DNA of 64,000 nucleotides from Vannielia litorea (GTDB taxonomy: Bacteria > Pseudomonadota > Alphaproteobacteria > Rhodobacterales > Rhodobacteraceae). Made by a program: the position numbers and the translations under genes. Shown piece after piece: positions 29,387 to 38,289 of this stretch (positions within the stretch are counted from its first letter, which is position 1; each line of letters starts with the position of its first letter). The stretch covers positions 62,001 through 126,000 of the forward strand of contig NZ_QTNQ01000002.1 of NCBI RefSeq assembly GCF_018424695.1, given 5' to 3'. A model generated the notes under the pieces. That model made no database searches. It was not told the DNA's origin and saw only the letters and a program-made list of their open reading frames with translations.

Positions 29387-29803
29387 ATGCAGATTGACAC
29401 GAGGCTCAAAGAGCGGCTGGTGACGGCTGGCTCCGTGTTCGCAATTGCGCTTGGCACGGGCTTTCTGATGCAACAGCTCAGTCCTGTGGCCGACCGGTTC
29501 GCAAGTAGTAGTGCCAGTAGCGTGGCTCCGGCTCCGACCGCGCCCGCAATCGAGGCGCTCCAGCCACTGTCCTCCGCCCTGCCCAAGCGCCCTTCCGAGG
29601 CTGATGCAGGGCCTGCCGCTGAGGATGAAGCCGCAATTGATGGCCCCATGCAGGTAGAGGCCGATGCCCAGCCACATGAAGACGCCGCATTGCCCCAGCC
29701 GGTAACGCAGCCGCGCCAAGCCTTCCGCCGTGCGCCGCAACGGCTGGCCGCGCCTCTGCCCGGCACCCCGCCGCGCCCGTTGATCCTGATCGATCACACC
29801 TGA
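29387..29803 (+). CDS. Single-pass membrane-anchored protein of unknown function
   Basis: Protein of 138 residues with an N-terminal membrane segment (about 13-32, VTAGSVFAIALGTGFLMQQL) followed by an Ala/Pro-rich, acidic, probably disordered region and a basic Pro-rich end (RQAFRRAPQRLAAPLPGTPP). The ATG at 29387 has a strong GGAGGG site. No domain is recognised; the layout (short anchor plus flexible periplasmic tail) suggests an envelope or cell-division accessory, without proof. Upstream, 29225-29386 holds no gene, only an inverted repeat GCCTTA / TAAGGC near 29280-29303 that could be regulatory. Confidence 0.7.
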   Translation: MQIDTRLKERLVTAGSVFAIALGTGFLMQQLSPVADRFASSSASSVAPAPTAPAIEALQPLSSALPKRPSEADAGPAAEDEAAIDGPMQVEADAQPHEDAALPQPVTQPRQAFRRAPQRLAAPLPGTPPRPLILIDHT

Positions 29804-29885
29804 GCAAAGACAAGCCGCCGCGCACCCGTGCTGCGCTTCTCACCCGCTGCGTCTGGCCAGTGTCGTCAGCACTGTGCCGTATCCC

Positions 29886-30641
29886 CTAAAGGTAGCCCTC
29901 GGCGCGAAAGCTGAGTTCCGTTGCACGGCCGACGATCAGGTGGTCATGCAGGGTCATGCCAAGTGCTTCGGCGGCTTCCCGAACCTTCTCCGTCATCTCG
30001 ATATCCGCCGGGCTTGGTGTCGGGTCTCCGCTGGGATGGTTGTGCACGAGAATGAGCGCCGAGGCGTTCACTTCGAGCGCGCGTTTGACAACCTCGCGGG
30101 GATAAACGGGCACGTGGTCAACGGTGCCACGCGCCTGCTCTTCGTCAGCGATCAGCACGTTTCTTCGGTCGAGATAGAGCACCCTGAACTGTTCCGTCTC
30201 CCGGTGGCCCATGGAAGTGCGGCAATAGTCCAGCAGTTGGTCCCAGCTTGAGATGACCTGCTTTTCCATTACACGCGAGCGCGCCAGCCGATGGGCCGCC
30301 GCTTCCACGATCTTCAACTCGGCAATCACGGCCTCGCCCACTCCGGAAACATCGCGCAACCGCGGCACCGGCGCAGAGAGCACCCCGTTGAAATCCTTGA
30401 ACCTCTCCAGCAGCGCGCGGGCCAGTGGCTTCACGTCCTGCCGCGGAATCGCTCGAAAGAGAACCAGCTCCAACATCTCGTAGTCAGGCAGCGCCGCCGG
30501 CCCCCCAACCATGAATCGCTCCCGCAGTCGCTTCCGATGATCCTTGATGTAGGAGGGCAGCTTGCCCTGTGGCACGTGCACCGGCTCGGCCTCATCAGGG
30601 TCGAACAGCGGCATCGGGGCTTCTCGAAAGGCGCGTGACAT
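29886..30641 (-). CDS. radC: RadC family protein (JAB/MPN domain)
   Basis: RadC-like protein; despite the name, a role in DNA repair is doubtful in the family. An N-terminal helix-hairpin-helix part (LRDVSGVGEAVIAELK) precedes the metalloprotease-like JAMM motif HNHPSGDPTPSPADIE. The start is uncertain: GTG at 30659, ATG at 30641 or ATG at 30614, which has GAGAAG upstream, are all in frame; the middle one is used (251 residues). It faces the secreted-protein pair at 30726, and the gap is short. Confidence 0.88.
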   Translation of the reverse strand: MSRAFREAPMPLFDPDEAEPVHVPQGKLPSYIKDHRKRLRERFMVGGPAALPDYEMLELVLFRAIPRQDVKPLARALLERFKDFNGVLSAPVPRLRDVSGVGEAVIAELKIVEAAAHRLARSRVMEKQVISSWDQLLDYCRTSMGHRETEQFRVLYLDRRNVLIADEEQARGTVDHVPVYPREVVKRALEVNASALILVHNHPSGDPTPSPADIEMTEKVREAAEALGMTLHDHLIVGRATELSFRAEGYL

Positions 30642-30725
30642 ACATGGATGTAACGACACCTTGGTAAATCATTGGTTAATCCGTTTTGCCTTGCCCGCGA
30701 CCGGCACACGCGGCAGGCTCATTCC

Positions 30726-31217
30726 ATGTTCAGAACCGTATTGATTGCCCCGCTCATCGCCTTGTGTCTCGCAGCGTCGCCCACTGTTGCGGCCTCTATC
30801 TTCGGCGCGTGGAACTGCCAGGCCTCCAACGGGGATCATGGGATCGGGCGCCGGGTCACCTATCATGAAAATGGCCGTTTCGACAGCCGAATGGCCAATC
30901 AGATCAAGCTCACCTATCGCGGCAAAAAGGGCCTCGCTCGGGTGACCGCGTCCATGGAAGGGCGCTGGAGCATCGAGAAGGGTCTGCTCGTCGAGCGCGT
31001 CAGGTCAGTGCACCACGTGGATGTCACCGTTCAGGAAGGCAACCGCGCCACCAAGCTCAAGCGCAGCGAGGCGGCGGAAGCCCAGAGCCGCGCGCTCCGG
31101 CAACAGCAGATCTGGCGCTACAAGATCCGCAGCCTTTCAGGCAGCAAGATGACGCTCGATTACCTGTCCCCCCAGGGCGCTGGCCGCAATGTCCGCATCA
31201 CCTGCCGCAAACTCTGA
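30726..31217 (+). CDS. Secreted small protein of unknown function (lipocalin-like pattern)
   Basis: Protein of 163 residues with signal peptide MFRTVLIAPLIALCLAASPTVA. The mature part begins ASIFGAWNCQASNG and continues with alternating strands (HENGRFDSR, EGRWSIEKGLLVER) and ends VRITCRKL, giving two Cys that could form a disulfide. This is the pattern of small beta-barrel envelope proteins. Its stop overlaps the start of the next gene, whose product shares the G-A-W-x-C start and layout. No function is known. Confidence 0.75.
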   Translation: MFRTVLIAPLIALCLAASPTVAASIFGAWNCQASNGDHGIGRRVTYHENGRFDSRMANQIKLTYRGKKGLARVTASMEGRWSIEKGLLVERVRSVHHVDVTVQEGNRATKLKRSEAAEAQSRALRQQQIWRYKIRSLSGSKMTLDYLSPQGAGRNVRITCRKL

Positions 31218-31750
31218 TGCCCGCCCTGAGGGACGGCACTCGCCCGGAACGCCGCACCTGCGGTTTGAATAGTCTTCGAAACATCGCTCTCGTCCTGCTT
31301 GCTCCGGTGCTGGTTGCCGCCTGCCGGGATGATCCCCAGGCGGCACTCCTGGAAGGCGCTTGGGTCTGTACCAGCGATGCCCCCGACTACGCACTGACGC
31401 GGCAGGTGAGCTACGCCCCCGATGGTACGCTTTCGGGCCGCACCGGGGTTGAAAGCACCGATGCCGAGGCCGCCGTGGCAATGCAGTTCGCCATCTCGGG
31501 CACTTGGGCCGTCACCAACGGAACGCTCTCCGAAAAGCTGGAAACGCATCGCCTCATGCGGTTCGCCCGCGAAGGAAAGAACATTCCGCTCAGCGAGTTG
31601 CCCACCGGATTTATCACCGAGGTGGAAAGCACGCTCGCCGGTCAGGCCGCGCAGTACCAGATCGTCACTATTTCAGCGGAAAAGCTGGTGTTGAGCGCGG
31701 TGGCCGAGGATTTGAAAGCCACGTGCGAAAAAGAAGAGGAGGGCAAATAG
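31217..31750 (+). CDS. Small lipoprotein of unknown function, related to its upstream neighbour
   Basis: Product of 177 residues from the ATG that overlaps the previous stop (TGATG). A TTG at 31265 would give a more standard signal peptide (LNSLRNIALVLLAPVLVAAC) with lipobox VAAC. The mature part has EGAWVCTSDAP, YAPDGTLSGR and GTWAVTNGTLSEKLE and a late Cys (LKATCEKE). This parallels the upstream protein in order and spacing, so the two are probably tandem duplicates, one secreted and one lipidated. Confidence 0.75.
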   Translation: MPALRDGTRPERRTCGLNSLRNIALVLLAPVLVAACRDDPQAALLEGAWVCTSDAPDYALTRQVSYAPDGTLSGRTGVESTDAEAAVAMQFAISGTWAVTNGTLSEKLETHRLMRFAREGKNIPLSELPTGFITEVESTLAGQAAQYQIVTISAEKLVLSAVAEDLKATCEKEEEGK

Positions 31751-31802
31751 CGCCCTCCTCGAAGCCTCTTGGGGTGTGGAGTCCGCGCACGGCAGCCCGG
31801 AG

Positions 31803-32957
31803 TCAGCCCTTCATTCCGTCCCAGAAGTTCTTCACGCGGCTGAAGAAGTCCTTGCTGCCGGGGCTGTTGTCTTTCCCCAGATCGTCGAATTCCTTCAGCA
31901 GCTCCTTCTGACGGCTGGAGAGGTTCACCGGCGTTTCGACAGCCAGCTCGATGAACATGTCGCCATTACCCGGCCCGCGGAGGGGCGGCATCCCCTTGCC
32001 GCGCAGGCGCATCTGCTTGCCGCTCTGCGCCCCTGCCGGAATCTTCACCCGGCTGCGCCCGCCGTCGATGGTGGGCACCTCGATGTCACCGCCCAGCGCA
32101 GCGGAGGTCATGCTCACCGGCACCCGGCAAAAGAGGTCGGCGCCCTCGCGCTCGAATAGCGGATGCGGTTCCACCTCGATGAAGATGTAGAGGTCGCCCG
32201 CAGGCCCGCCGCGCAAGCCCGCCTCGCCCTCGCCACTCAGGCGAATGCGCGTGCCGGTTTCAACACCAGCCGGAATGTTCACGCTCAGCGAGCGGTCCTT
32301 TTCCACCCGGCCCTGGCCGCCGCAGCTCTTGCAGGGGTTCTTGATGTGCTGGCCGAGGCCACCACAGGTGGGGCAGGTGCGCTCCACCGTGAAGAAACCC
32401 TGCTGCGCGCGCACCTTGCCCATGCCCGAGCAGGTCGGGCAGGTCGTGGGTTCGGCGCCACCCTCGGCCCCGGAGCCGTCGCAGGTGTCGCATTGCACCG
32501 AGGTCGGCACATTGATCGTCTTCTGCGTGCCCTTGAAGGCGTTCTCGAGGCTGATGCGCAAGTTGTAGCGCAGGTCCGAGCCGCGCGCGGCCCGTCGGCC
32601 TCCGCCGCCGCCCGGGCGGCCCCGGCCCCCCATGAAGTCGCCAAAGAGGTCATCGAACACGTCGCTGAACGCAGAGGCGAAGTCACCTTGCTGGTTGAAG
32701 CCGCCACCCTGCCCTGGCCGCGGGCCACCGCCCTCGAAGGCGGCATGGCCGAAGCGGTCATAGGCCGCCTTGCGCTCCGGATCCTTCAGCGCGTCATAGG
32801 CCTCGTTCACTTCCTTGAACTGGTCTTCGGCATTGGGGTTGTCTGAGTTGCGGTCGGGATGAAGCTCTTTGGCCTTCTTGCGATAGGCCTTCTTGATCTC
32901 ATCTTCCGACGCGCCGCGCTCCACGCCCAGCACCTCGTAGAAATCGCGTTTTGCCAT
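31803..32957 (-). CDS. dnaJ: Chaperone protein DnaJ
   Basis: Co-chaperone stimulating DnaK. J domain with the HPD motif (LHPDRN), a Gly/Phe-Arg rich linker (about 75-125, [13 protein letters not shown]), then four zinc-binding repeats [24 protein letters not shown] and CKSCGGQG, and the C-terminal substrate-binding and dimerisation domains. Length is 384 residues, full-length type I DnaJ. It follows dnaK by 78 bases, with a strong hairpin in between. Confidence 0.98.
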   Translation of the reverse strand: MAKRDFYEVLGVERGASEDEIKKAYRKKAKELHPDRNSDNPNAEDQFKEVNEAYDALKDPERKAAYDRFGHAAFEGGGPRPGQGGGFNQQGDFASAFSDVFDDLFGDFMGGRGRPGGGGGRRAARGSDLRYNLRISLENAFKGTQKTINVPTSVQCDTCDGSGAEGGAEPTTCPTCSGMGKVRAQQGFFTVERTCPTCGGLGQHIKNPCKSCGGQGRVEKDRSLSVNIPAGVETGTRIRLSGEGEAGLRGGPAGDLYIFIEVEPHPLFEREGADLFCRVPVSMTSAALGGDIEVPTIDGGRSRVKIPAGAQSGKQMRLRGKGMPPLRGPGNGDMFIELAVETPVNLSSRQKELLKEFDDLGKDNSPGSKDFFSRVKNFWDGMKG

Positions 32958-32984
32958 CTGATCGCCCTTTCCCTTGAACGGAGA

Positions 32985-33012
32985 AGGCCGGCCCGGTGTC
33001 CCGGACCGGCCT
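32985..33012 (-). promoter_or_regulatory. Hairpin in the dnaK-dnaJ intergenic region
   Basis: In the minus-strand transcript a 12-bp stem (one G-U pair) with a GACA tetraloop separates dnaK from dnaJ; no T run follows. It probably protects the dnaK 3' end or lowers dnaJ expression relative to dnaK, which is a common arrangement. Confidence 0.6.
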
Positions 33013-33035
33013 ATCCCGGGTTACATCACGTGCGA

Positions 33036-34952
33036 TCAGGCACGCTTGTCGTCATCCAGATCTTCGAAGTCAGCATCCACGATGTCGTCATCCACACCGC
33101 GCGGGCCGTCCTCGGCGTCCTCGGGCTCGGCCTCACCGGCCTTCTCCTGCTCCGCCTTGTAAATGGCCTCGCCCAGCTTCATCGCGGCCTCGGTGAGGTT
33201 CTGGATACCGGACTTGATCTTGCCGGCGTCGTCAGCCTCCAGCGCCTCTTCCAGCGGGCCCATTGCCAGCTCGATGGCTTCCACCGTCGAGGCGTCAACC
33301 TTGTCGCCGTGCTCCTCAAGGGATTTCTTGGTGGAGTGCAGCAGGCTCTCGCCCTGGTTCTTGGTTTCCACCAGCTCCTTGCGGGTCTTGTCGGCGTCGG
33401 CGTTCTCCTCGGCGTCCTTGACCATCTTCTCGATGTCCTCGTCGCTGAGGCCACCCGACGCCTGGATGGTGATCACCTGCTCTTTGCCGGTGCCCTTGTC
33501 CTTGGCGCTGACCGAGACGATGCCGTTGGCGTCGATGTCAAAGGTCACTTCGATCTGCGGCATGCCGCGCGGCGCCGGCGGGATCTCTTCGAGGTTGAAC
33601 TGGCCCAGCATCTTGTTGTCGCTGGCCATCTCGCGCTCACCCTGGAACACCCGGATCGTCACCGCATTCTGGTTGTCTTCGGCCGTCGAGAAAATCTGGC
33701 TCTTCTTCGTCGGGATCGTGGTGTTGCGGTCGATCAGGCGGGTGAACACGCCACCCAGCGTCTCGATGCCCAGCGAAAGCGGGGTCACGTCGAGCAGGAC
33801 TACGTCCTTCACGTCACCTTGCAGAACACCAGCCTGAATGGCGGCGCCCATGGCCACAACCTCATCGGGGTTCACACCCTTGTGCGGCTCCTTGCCGAAG
33901 AACTTGGTGACCTCTTCGATCACCTTCGGCATCCGGGTCATACCACCGACCAGAACAACCTCGTCGATGTCGCCGGTGCTCAGCCCGGCATCCTTCAGGG
34001 CGGCCTGGCAGGGCTTGATCGAGGACTTGATGAGATCACCCACAAGGCTTTCCAGCTTGGCGCGGGTCAGCTTCATCACCATGTGCAGCGGCGCACCGTC
34101 GGAGCCCATCGAGATGAACGGCTGGTTGATCTCGGTCTGGGAGGCGCTCGAAAGCTCGATCTTCGCCTTCTCGGCAGCTTCCTTCAGACGCTGCAGCGCC
34201 ATCTTGTCCTTGGTCAGGTCAACGCCGTTCTCTTTTTTGAACTCGTCGGCCAGGTAGTTGACGATGCGCATGTCAAAGTCTTCACCACCAAGGAAGGTGT
34301 CGCCGTTGGTCGACTTCACCTCAAACAGGCCATCGTCGATCTCGAGGATGGTCACGTCGAAGGTACCGCCGCCAAGGTCATAGACGGCGATGGTCTTGCT
34401 CTCTTTCTTGTCGAGGCCATAAGCCAGCGCGGCAGCCGTCGGCTCGTTGATGATCCGCAGCACTTCGAGGCCCGCGATCTTGCCGGCGTCTTTCGTTGCC
34501 TGGCGCTGGGCGTCGTTGAAGTAGGCGGGCACCGTGATCACGGCCTGCGTCACGTCTTCGCCGAGGTAGCTCTCGGCGGTCTCCTTCATCTTGCCGAGGA
34601 TGAAGGCGGAAATCTGGCTGGGCGAGTATTTCTCGCCGCGCGAATCCACCCAGGCATCCCCGTTGCCACCATCAACGATGGTGAACGGCATGTTCTTCTT
34701 GTCCTTTGCCAGATCCGAGTCGTCGAACCGGCGGCCGATCAGGCGCTTCACGCCAAAGATCGTGTTTTCGGGGTTGGTCACGGCCTGCCGCTTCGCGGAC
34801 TGGCCGACAAGGCGCTCACCTTCGGTGAAGGCCACAATCGAGGGGGTCGTACGCGCACCCTCAGCGTTTTCGATAACCTTGGGCTGCGAGCCGTCCATGA
34901 TGGCGACACAGCTATTGGTGGTCCCAAGGTCGATACCGATGACTTTAGCCAT
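33036..34952 (-). CDS. dnaK: Chaperone protein DnaK (Hsp70)
   Basis: ATP-dependent chaperone. The N-terminal ATPase starts [17 protein letters not shown], with [11 protein letters not shown] and [15 protein letters not shown]; the substrate-binding domain follows ([16 protein letters not shown]) and the acidic tail ends [20 protein letters not shown], close to the usual EEVD-like alphaproteobacterial form. Length is 638 residues. Transcribed with dnaJ; a candidate promoter lies about 110-135 bases upstream. Confidence 0.98.
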   Translation of the reverse strand: MAKVIGIDLGTTNSCVAIMDGSQPKVIENAEGARTTPSIVAFTEGERLVGQSAKRQAVTNPENTIFGVKRLIGRRFDDSDLAKDKKNMPFTIVDGGNGDAWVDSRGEKYSPSQISAFILGKMKETAESYLGEDVTQAVITVPAYFNDAQRQATKDAGKIAGLEVLRIINEPTAAALAYGLDKKESKTIAVYDLGGGTFDVTILEIDDGLFEVKSTNGDTFLGGEDFDMRIVNYLADEFKKENGVDLTKDKMALQRLKEAAEKAKIELSSASQTEINQPFISMGSDGAPLHMVMKLTRAKLESLVGDLIKSSIKPCQAALKDAGLSTGDIDEVVLVGGMTRMPKVIEEVTKFFGKEPHKGVNPDEVVAMGAAIQAGVLQGDVKDVVLLDVTPLSLGIETLGGVFTRLIDRNTTIPTKKSQIFSTAEDNQNAVTIRVFQGEREMASDNKMLGQFNLEEIPPAPRGMPQIEVTFDIDANGIVSVSAKDKGTGKEQVITIQASGGLSDEDIEKMVKDAEENADADKTRKELVETKNQGESLLHSTKKSLEEHGDKVDASTVEAIELAMGPLEEALEADDAGKIKSGIQNLTEAAMKLGEAIYKAEQEKAGEAEPEDAEDGPRGVDDDIVDADFEDLDDDKRA

Positions 34953-35059
34953 TATACTCTACCTCTTCTTTCGGCGATGTTGTGGACGTCAGGTCCATTG
35001 AGGCCCCTGACACCCGATCCCAATGGCCGGAGTTGGGCCCCCGACCGAGCTTCGCAGGG

Positions 35060-35088
35060 TATATAAGGAGCCGGTTGCCGCGCTGCAA
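35060..35088 (-). promoter_or_regulatory. Candidate promoter of dnaK (possibly heat-shock type)
   Basis: On the minus strand TTGCAG, a 17-base spacer and TATATA precede dnaK with a leader of about 100 bases. The T-rich -10 preceded by CTCCT resembles alphaproteobacterial RpoH sites (CTTG ... CnCnTATnT), but the -35 is not a clean CTTGAA. No CIRCE inverted repeat is seen. Confidence 0.45.
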
Positions 35089-35140
35089 CACATGTGCACG
35101 GATGAATCTGGCGGAAAATCGACCGAATTGGAGAAATGCC

Positions 35141-35707
35141 ATGAACACAGGTGCCAGGGCTGCTGCCTTCGATCCTCAGCCGGTGCTGGAAGGCCCGCGC
35201 CTGCTGCTGCGTCCGCTCCGGGAGGCTGACAGGGCTGGGCTGGCGGCGGCAGCCTCCGATCCGCAGATCTGGGCCGGCCATCCGGCCACCGGCCGGTGGC
35301 AGCCAGAGGTCTTCGGCCCTTATTTCGACATGCTGCTTGGCCACGGCGAATCGCTCGCCGTGGTCGATAAGGACGAGGGCCGGATCATTGGCACCTCGCG
35401 GTTCTACATGACCGCCGATGATCCGGGTGCGCCCTGCATCGGCTACACCTTCCTCGCCCGCGCCTACTGGGGTGGCGGCTGGAACTTCGAGATGAAGTCG
35501 CTGATGTTTGCCCATGCCTTCCGCCGGTCCGATGTGATCTGGCTGCACATAGATCCAACCAACATCCGCTCACAAACGGCGACCGGCAGGCTGGGGGCCG
35601 TCCACACCCACGATGCCATGCTCGATTTCGGCTCCGGCCCGGGCCTGCGCCAGTGCTGGAAGGTGACCCGGCCCGCCTGGGCGCTGGTGCTGGCCGAACG
35701 CGCATGA
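35141..35707 (+). CDS. GNAT-family N-acetyltransferase
   Basis: RimJ/RimL-like GNAT enzyme: LEGPRLLLRPLREADRAGLA is the typical first strand and helix, and RIIGTSRFYM and IGYTFLARAYWGGGWNFEMK carry the acetyl-CoA-binding region (the usual RGxGxG/A is altered to YWGGGW). Length is 188 residues from the ATG at 35141, which follows GGAGAAATGCC. The stop overlaps the alkB ATG (ATGA). Substrate unknown. It is divergent from dnaK. Confidence 0.88.
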   Translation: MNTGARAAAFDPQPVLEGPRLLLRPLREADRAGLAAAASDPQIWAGHPATGRWQPEVFGPYFDMLLGHGESLAVVDKDEGRIIGTSRFYMTADDPGAPCIGYTFLARAYWGGGWNFEMKSLMFAHAFRRSDVIWLHIDPTNIRSQTATGRLGAVHTHDAMLDFGSGPGLRQCWKVTRPAWALVLAERA

Positions 35708-36309
35708 CCGAGACGGTCGATTTTCGCGGGGTTCGTCTCTACCCTGCCTTTCTGGACCGCGCCGCGCAGGAGGCCATGGTGGCCGCGCTGCGCCGCATCG
35801 CCGAGGCCGCGCCGATGTTTCATCCCGAAACCCGCTTCGGCAAACCGATGTCGGTAAAGATGACCTCCGCCGGGCGCTATGGCTGGGTGTCCGACCGTCG
35901 CGGCTATCGCTACGAGCCGCGGCATCCGACGGGGGTGGACTGGCCCCCGATTCCGCCCGAGGCTCTGGCGGTCTGGCAGGCGGTGAGTGGCGTGGAGCGC
36001 GCACCTGAGTGCTGCCTGGTGAACTACTACGCCGAGACGGCCCGCATGGGCCTGCACCAGGACATCGACGAAGCCGATTTCACCATGCCGGTCGTCTCTA
36101 TCTCGCTTGGAGATGATGCCCTCTTCCGGGTCGGGGGGCAGGAACGCTCCGACTCCACGGCCTCTGCCTGGCTCCATTCCGGCGATGTCTGTGTGCTGGC
36201 CGGTGCTGCCCGAAAGGCGTTCCACGGAATCGATCGTCTCAAGCCCGGCACCTCCACCCTGCTGCCCCAGGGTGGCCGCCTCAACGTGACCCTTCGAGTC
36301 GTCACCTGA
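35704..36309 (+). CDS. alkB: Alpha-ketoglutarate-dependent DNA/RNA dealkylase AlkB
   Basis: Fe(II)/2-oxoglutarate dioxygenase removing alkyl lesions. The facial triad H118-Q-D120 (GLHQDIDEADF) and H174 (AFHGIDRL), and the 2-oxoglutarate-binding R192 ... R198 (RLNVTLR) match E. coli AlkB spacing. The substrate-lid segment SAGRYGWVSDRRGYRY is also present. Length is 201 residues. Coupled to the GNAT gene by a 4-base overlap. Confidence 0.95.
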   Translation: MTETVDFRGVRLYPAFLDRAAQEAMVAALRRIAEAAPMFHPETRFGKPMSVKMTSAGRYGWVSDRRGYRYEPRHPTGVDWPPIPPEALAVWQAVSGVERAPECCLVNYYAETARMGLHQDIDEADFTMPVVSISLGDDALFRVGGQERSDSTASAWLHSGDVCVLAGAARKAFHGIDRLKPGTSTLLPQGGRLNVTLRVVT

Positions 36310-36435
36310 GCCTGCTCATCCAGCCTTCGAGCTGTCTTCCCGGGGGGCGCCGTTCGGCGGAGACTGGCTTTGGTGCACTCCCGACAGAGGGGCGCGTGCG
36401 GTGGATTAATTTTACCAATGTGCACGAAACTCCAT

Positions 36436-36472
36436 GTGCATGGGTTGTGCATGGAATGTGCATGGGTTGTGG
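36436..36472 (+). repeat. Array of 11-bp direct repeats, copy 1 (A-B-A)
   Basis: Units GTGCATGGGTT (36436-36446), GTGCATGGAAT (36447-36457), GTGCATGGGTT (36458-36468) and a partial GTGG. It lies in the 224-base region between the convergent alkB and permease genes, where no ORF is credible. An almost identical array is at 58471-58503 in opposite orientation. Confidence 0.85.
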
Positions 36473-36533
36473 CCGTGTCGTTCTTGCGGTTAACGCCGAA
36501 AATCGACGATCCCCAACCGCGCCGCACGCGTCA

Positions 36534-37355
36534 TTAACGTCTTGCAGCCCAACTGAGCGAAACGCGCTTGCGGGTAAAGAACTCTCCAAGCAGGCCGAGC
36601 ATGACGAGCACCAGCGACACATAGATCGGGTACATCAGTGAGCTGTTGTGCGGGTTGTAGTTGATGAAGGCGTAGCCGCGCGTCTGGTCGATGATGTGAA
36701 ACAGCGGATTCCAACTGAAAAAGGGCAGAAGCGTCGCGGTTAAGTTGTTGGCCAGAAACATCTTTCCCGATGCGATCATATTTGCACGGGTGTAGATGTT
36801 GCTGATCACACCCACCGCCTCCGGCGCCCAGGGCTTGGCCGACAGGAAGAGCATGCCAACCGCGATCCCGGAGAACCATGCCAGGATCACCATCCCGAAC
36901 ACCCCGACCGGATCGTAGATGTAAAGCGGCGTGATTGCGACATGGTATAAAAACAGGATCAGCACCATCGAAAGGATCTGGGTGTAGAGAGAGGCCAGGG
37001 CCGACGAGCAGATCGCGATGACGGTGTTCATCGGCGCGTGCTTCATCATCGCCGAGGTCGGCCCCTCAGAGCCGACCACCGCCCCCATCGCCTTGACGTG
37101 GGTCATGAATAGGAAGATCCCGGTCATCACGAACAGCAGAAAGTCACCGCGCACAGCGTTATGTTTCAGGCCGAGAATGCTGAACATTAAATAGAAGGCA
37201 GCCACCATCACGACGGTCTGCATCATGTTCAGGAGCAGGCCGATGACAGCGTTGCCATGCCCCTTGCGCACCTCGCGCACCGTGGCGTGATAGATGAGCT
37301 CGAGGATCGCCAACGCCGAGCCGTAGGGCGTTCTCGGAGTCTGCTTCTCAAACAT
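36534..37355 (-). CDS. ABC-2 type polysaccharide export permease (KpsM/Wzm-like)
   Basis: Inner-membrane channel component for exporting a capsule or O-antigen-like glycan. About six hydrophobic helices are visible (for example VIGLLLNMMQTVVMVAAFYL, ILSMVLILFLYHVAI, VGVFGMVILAWFSGIAVGML), and the ending with FHIIDQTRGYAFINYNPHNS is typical of this family. Length is 273 residues from the ATG at 37355; the frame further upstream runs into the divergent cysQ region. The ATP-binding partner (KpsT/Wzt-like) is not adjacent and is not in the window. Confidence 0.87.
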   Translation of the reverse strand: MFEKQTPRTPYGSALAILELIYHATVREVRKGHGNAVIGLLLNMMQTVVMVAAFYLMFSILGLKHNAVRGDFLLFVMTGIFLFMTHVKAMGAVVGSEGPTSAMMKHAPMNTVIAICSSALASLYTQILSMVLILFLYHVAITPLYIYDPVGVFGMVILAWFSGIAVGMLFLSAKPWAPEAVGVISNIYTRANMIASGKMFLANNLTATLLPFFSWNPLFHIIDQTRGYAFINYNPHNSSLMYPIYVSLVLVMLGLLGEFFTRKRVSLSWAARR

Positions 37356-37488
37356 GTGCCTGCCTGGCCTCTTCGCGCTGCTCTTCCGGCAATCTTGCAC
37401 GGAAAACTTGCCGAAACTTTGACGCCAAACCATAAGGGGCCGAGGCTGGCAGATCAATTGACGCTGCCGCGAGCAACAGGAGCCAAAG

Positions 37489-38286
37489 ATGGATTTCGAC
37501 CGTTTGGTCACAGTGATGCGCCGCCTGGCGCTCGAGGCGGGCGCCAAGATCATGGAGATCTACGAGGCCGACGACTTCGAGGTGAAGGCGAAATCCGATG
37601 AAAGCCCCGTAACCGAGGCCGATGAAGCCGCCGATGCGCTGATCGGCGCGGGCCTGCGCGAGGCCTTCCCCGGTGTTCTCGTGGTGACCGAAGAACAGGC
37701 CGGCACCCATTCCGAAAGCGCCGATGCCTTCCTTATCGTCGATCCGCTCGACGGGACGAAGGAGTTCATCAACCGGCGTGGCGATTTCACCGTGAACATC
37801 GCCTACGTCGAAAACGGCGTGCCCCTGCGCGGCGTGGTCTATGCCCCTGCAAAACAGCGGCTCTTCTACACCCTCGCCTCCGGCCAGTCGGTCGAGGAAA
37901 CCGGCACCCACGCCCCCGGCGAGCCCGGCGAACAGCTGCCAATGCATGTGTCAGAGCCCGACAATGCCGCGCTACTGGTGGTGGCCTCCAAGTCGCACCG
38001 CGATCAGGCCACGGATGATTACATCAACCTCTACCAAGTGGCCGACATGAAGAGCGCGGGCAGCAGCCTCAAGTTTTGCCTCGTCGCCACCGGCGAGGCC
38101 GATCTCTACCCCCGCCTTGGCCGCACGATGGAGTGGGACACCGCCGCAGGCGATGCCGTGCTGCGCGGCGCGGGTGGCAAGATGGTCCGCTTCGACGATC
38201 ACACACCGTTCACCTACGGCAAGCCCGGCTATGAGAACCCCTTCTTCATCGCCTACTCGCCCGATGTGGCGCTGAAGCAGGGCTAG
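37489..38286 (+). CDS. cysQ: 3'(2'),5'-bisphosphate nucleotidase CysQ
   Basis: Li-sensitive phosphatase converting PAP to AMP, or acting on PAPS. Metal and substrate motifs: SDESPVTEAD, VTEEQ, IVDPLDGTKEFI and late EWDTAAGDAVLRGAGG. Length is 265 residues. The ATG follows CAGGAG. It is 3 bases ahead of kdsB. PAP is the by-product of PAPS-dependent sulfotransferases, and such an enzyme is encoded at 46368-47804 at the end of the same cluster. Confidence 0.95.
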   Translation: MDFDRLVTVMRRLALEAGAKIMEIYEADDFEVKAKSDESPVTEADEAADALIGAGLREAFPGVLVVTEEQAGTHSESADAFLIVDPLDGTKEFINRRGDFTVNIAYVENGVPLRGVVYAPAKQRLFYTLASGQSVEETGTHAPGEPGEQLPMHVSEPDNAALLVVASKSHRDQATDDYINLYQVADMKSAGSSLKFCLVATGEADLYPRLGRTMEWDTAAGDAVLRGAGGKMVRFDDHTPFTYGKPGYENPFFIAYSPDVALKQG

Positions 38287-38289
38287 CGA

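Noticed and set aside
33036..35066. Long plus-strand frame opposite dnaK
   Set aside because: Antisense of a highly conserved gene; no domain and no ribosome site.
36421..36472. CRISPR array or tRNA remnant
   Set aside because: Units are contiguous 11-mers with no spacers and no cloverleaf; a short tandem array is the simpler description.
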